Translations under genes and position numbers: made by a program
Shown here: positions 7,342-8,088 of the stretch, piece after piece
Layout: the number at the start of each line of letters is the position of its first letter
How positions within the stretch are numbered: the first letter of the stretch is position 1
Assembly: GCA_913043015.1 (NCBI GenBank)
Contig: CAJWKX010000033.1
Span: 1-8,088 of the forward strand
Reading direction: 5' to 3'
DNA length: 8,088 nt
Source: an uncultured Candidatus Pelagibacter sp.
GTDB taxonomy: Bacteria > Pseudomonadota > Alphaproteobacteria > Pelagibacterales > Pelagibacteraceae
Notes under the pieces: model-generated
What the model saw: only the letters and a program-made list of their open reading frames with translations
The model's database searches: none
Told to the model about the DNA's origin: nothing

Positions 7342-8028
7342 TTAATTCTTTTTATATTTTTGCCATAAATCCGGTCTTCGGTCGCGTGTTATAGCTTCAG
7401 ATTGCGATAAACGCCAGTCTTTAATTTTAGCATGATCTCCAGATAAAAGTACATCTGGTACGCTTTTTTCCTCCCAAATTTGAGGTTTTGTATATTGAGG
7501 ATATTCCAGTAATCCATTTTCAAAACTTTCTTCAGATATCGATTGATCATTTCCGACGACTCCTGGAATTAATCTTAAAACACTATCTAAAACTACAAAA
7601 GCAGCTGTCTCTCCTCCGGACAAAATATAGTCACCAATGCTCAATTCTTCTATACCTCTTGTGTCTATCACTCTTTGATCAGCTCCCTCAAAATGTCCAC
7701 ATATTAAATTTATAGTTTTTTCTTTTGATAAATCTTTAGCAAGCTTTTGATTAAACAATTTACCCTTTGGAGTTAAATAATATATTTTTTCGTTTGATTT
7801 AATATTTTGATCTAAAGATTTTGCTAAAACATCTGGCTTGATTAGCATACCTGATCCTCCTCCAAATGGAGTATCATCAACGCTTTTATGCTTATCTGAT
7901 GCATAATCTCTTATATTTATAGTTTTTATGTTCCAGATATTGTTTGATAGAGCTTTGCCGTACAAACCTTTGCTCAAAGGTCCAGGAAATAATTCTGGAT
8001 AAAGTGTAAATATTCGAGCCTGCCACAT
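7342..8028 (-). CDS. trmD: tRNA (guanine-N1)-methyltransferase, m1G37
   Basis: 228 residues, intact, somewhat shorter than the ~255 of E. coli at the C-terminus. It is a SPOUT-class knotted methyltransferase that methylates G37 next to the anticodon with S-adenosylmethionine, preventing +1 frameshifting. Seen: N-terminal [10 protein letters not shown] (7-16), [11 protein letters not shown] (51-61), the SAM-binding knot [11 protein letters not shown] (110-120), [11 protein letters not shown] (130-140), Arg152 in [23 protein letters not shown] (167-182), and the C-terminal DHAKIKDWR (198-206). The position equivalent to E. coli Asp169 (general base, in EDSF) is Glu167 here (EESF), and the usual YTRP is YTKP. 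Start ATG at 8028 is 2 bases after the stop of the upstream gene and gives the standard N-terminus MW. Linkage to S16 and L19 is the widespread rpsP-rimM-trmD-rplS cluster. Confidence 0.97.
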   Translation of the reverse strand: MWQARIFTLYPELFPGPLSKGLYGKALSNNIWNIKTINIRDYASDKHKSVDDTPFGGGSGMLIKPDVLAKSLDQNIKSNEKIYYLTPKGKLFNQKLAKDLSKEKTINLICGHFEGADQRVIDTRGIEELSIGDYILSGGETAAFVVLDSVLRLIPGVVGNDQSISEESFENGLLEYPQYTKPQIWEEKSVPDVLLSGDHAKIKDWRLSQSEAITRDRRPDLWQKYKKN

Positions 8029-8030
8029 AT

Positions 8031-8088
8031 TTATTTTTTCTCTTCTGCTTTTGGAGCTTTAACGTCTTCCGTTTTTGGTACTTCTGCT
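8031..8088 (-). CDS. rpsP: C-terminal end of upstream gene, probably 30S ribosomal protein S16
   Basis: The last 18 codons before a TAA at 8033-8031 are open in one frame and read A-E-V-P-K-T-E-D-V-K-A-P-K-A-E-E-K-K. The rest lies beyond the window edge. Such a Lys/Glu/Ala/Pro-rich end is typical of the extended tails of alphaproteobacterial S16, and S16 commonly precedes trmD in this cluster. RimM can also stand directly before trmD, but it usually ends in a folded PRC-barrel without this charged tail. No domain is visible, so the assignment rests on composition and position only. If correct, rimM is not between rpsP and trmD here. The 2-base spacing to trmD means co-transcription. Confidence 0.5.
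   Translation of the reverse strand, partial: AEVPKTEDVKAPKAEEKK

Noticed and set aside
7488..7715. Plus-strand open frame opposite trmD
   Set aside because: It is an antisense shadow; trmD is intact with all knot motifs in the other strand.
1..8088. tRNA genes, CRISPR arrays, insertion sequences, prophage or horizontally acquired islands
   Set aside because: No cloverleaf-like, repeat-spacer, transposase or composition-shifted region was found; coding sequence fills nearly the whole window with even AT-rich codon use.

Overview
The window is very AT-rich and every gene lies on the minus strand with almost no space between genes. The run reads, in the direction of transcription (high to low coordinates): ribosomal protein S16 tail (probable), trmD, rplS, leuC, leuD, leuB, a long acyl-CoA dehydrogenase, an AMP-forming acyl-CoA synthetase, and the first 81 codons of an alpha/beta hydrolase. 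The base composition, the streamlined spacing, the free-living biosynthetic genes and the alphaproteobacterial-type trmD-rplS-leuC linkage together suggest a SAR11 (Pelagibacterales) marine bacterium. This placement is inferred from composition, content and remembered family features, not from a database search.

Bases 8088-6792 hold the translation block. A short Lys/Glu-rich tail, probably of S16, is followed after 2 bases by trmD (tRNA m1G37 methyltransferase) and then by rplS (L19). I place the rplS start at the ATG at 7325 rather than the upstream TTG at 7340. L19 carries a long charged, probably disordered C-terminal tail. Bases 6780-3670 hold leuC, leuD and leuB, which encode the two-subunit isopropylmalate isomerase and isopropylmalate dehydrogenase (steps two and three of leucine synthesis). 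leuC/leuD overlap by 1 base and leuD/leuB by 8.

Bases 3635-1 hold a fatty-acyl-type block: a 587-residue acyl-CoA dehydrogenase of the DmdC type, a 542-residue acyl-CoA synthetase of the DmdB type, and an alpha/beta hydrolase that runs off the window. DmdB and DmdC act in sequence on 3-methylmercaptopropionate, the product of DMSP demethylation, so this block may be part of sulfur and carbon recovery from DMSP. The substrate cannot be proven from the sequence, and dmdA itself is not in the window.

The largest space between genes is 34 bases (3636-3669), at the point where leucine genes give way to the CoA genes. No RNA gene, mobile element, CRISPR array, convincing terminator or strong promoter is visible. 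The most unusual local signal is the hydrolase start: the best Shine-Dalgarno sequence in the window (AAGGAG) sits 5 bases ahead of a CTG codon that overlaps the synthetase stop codon.
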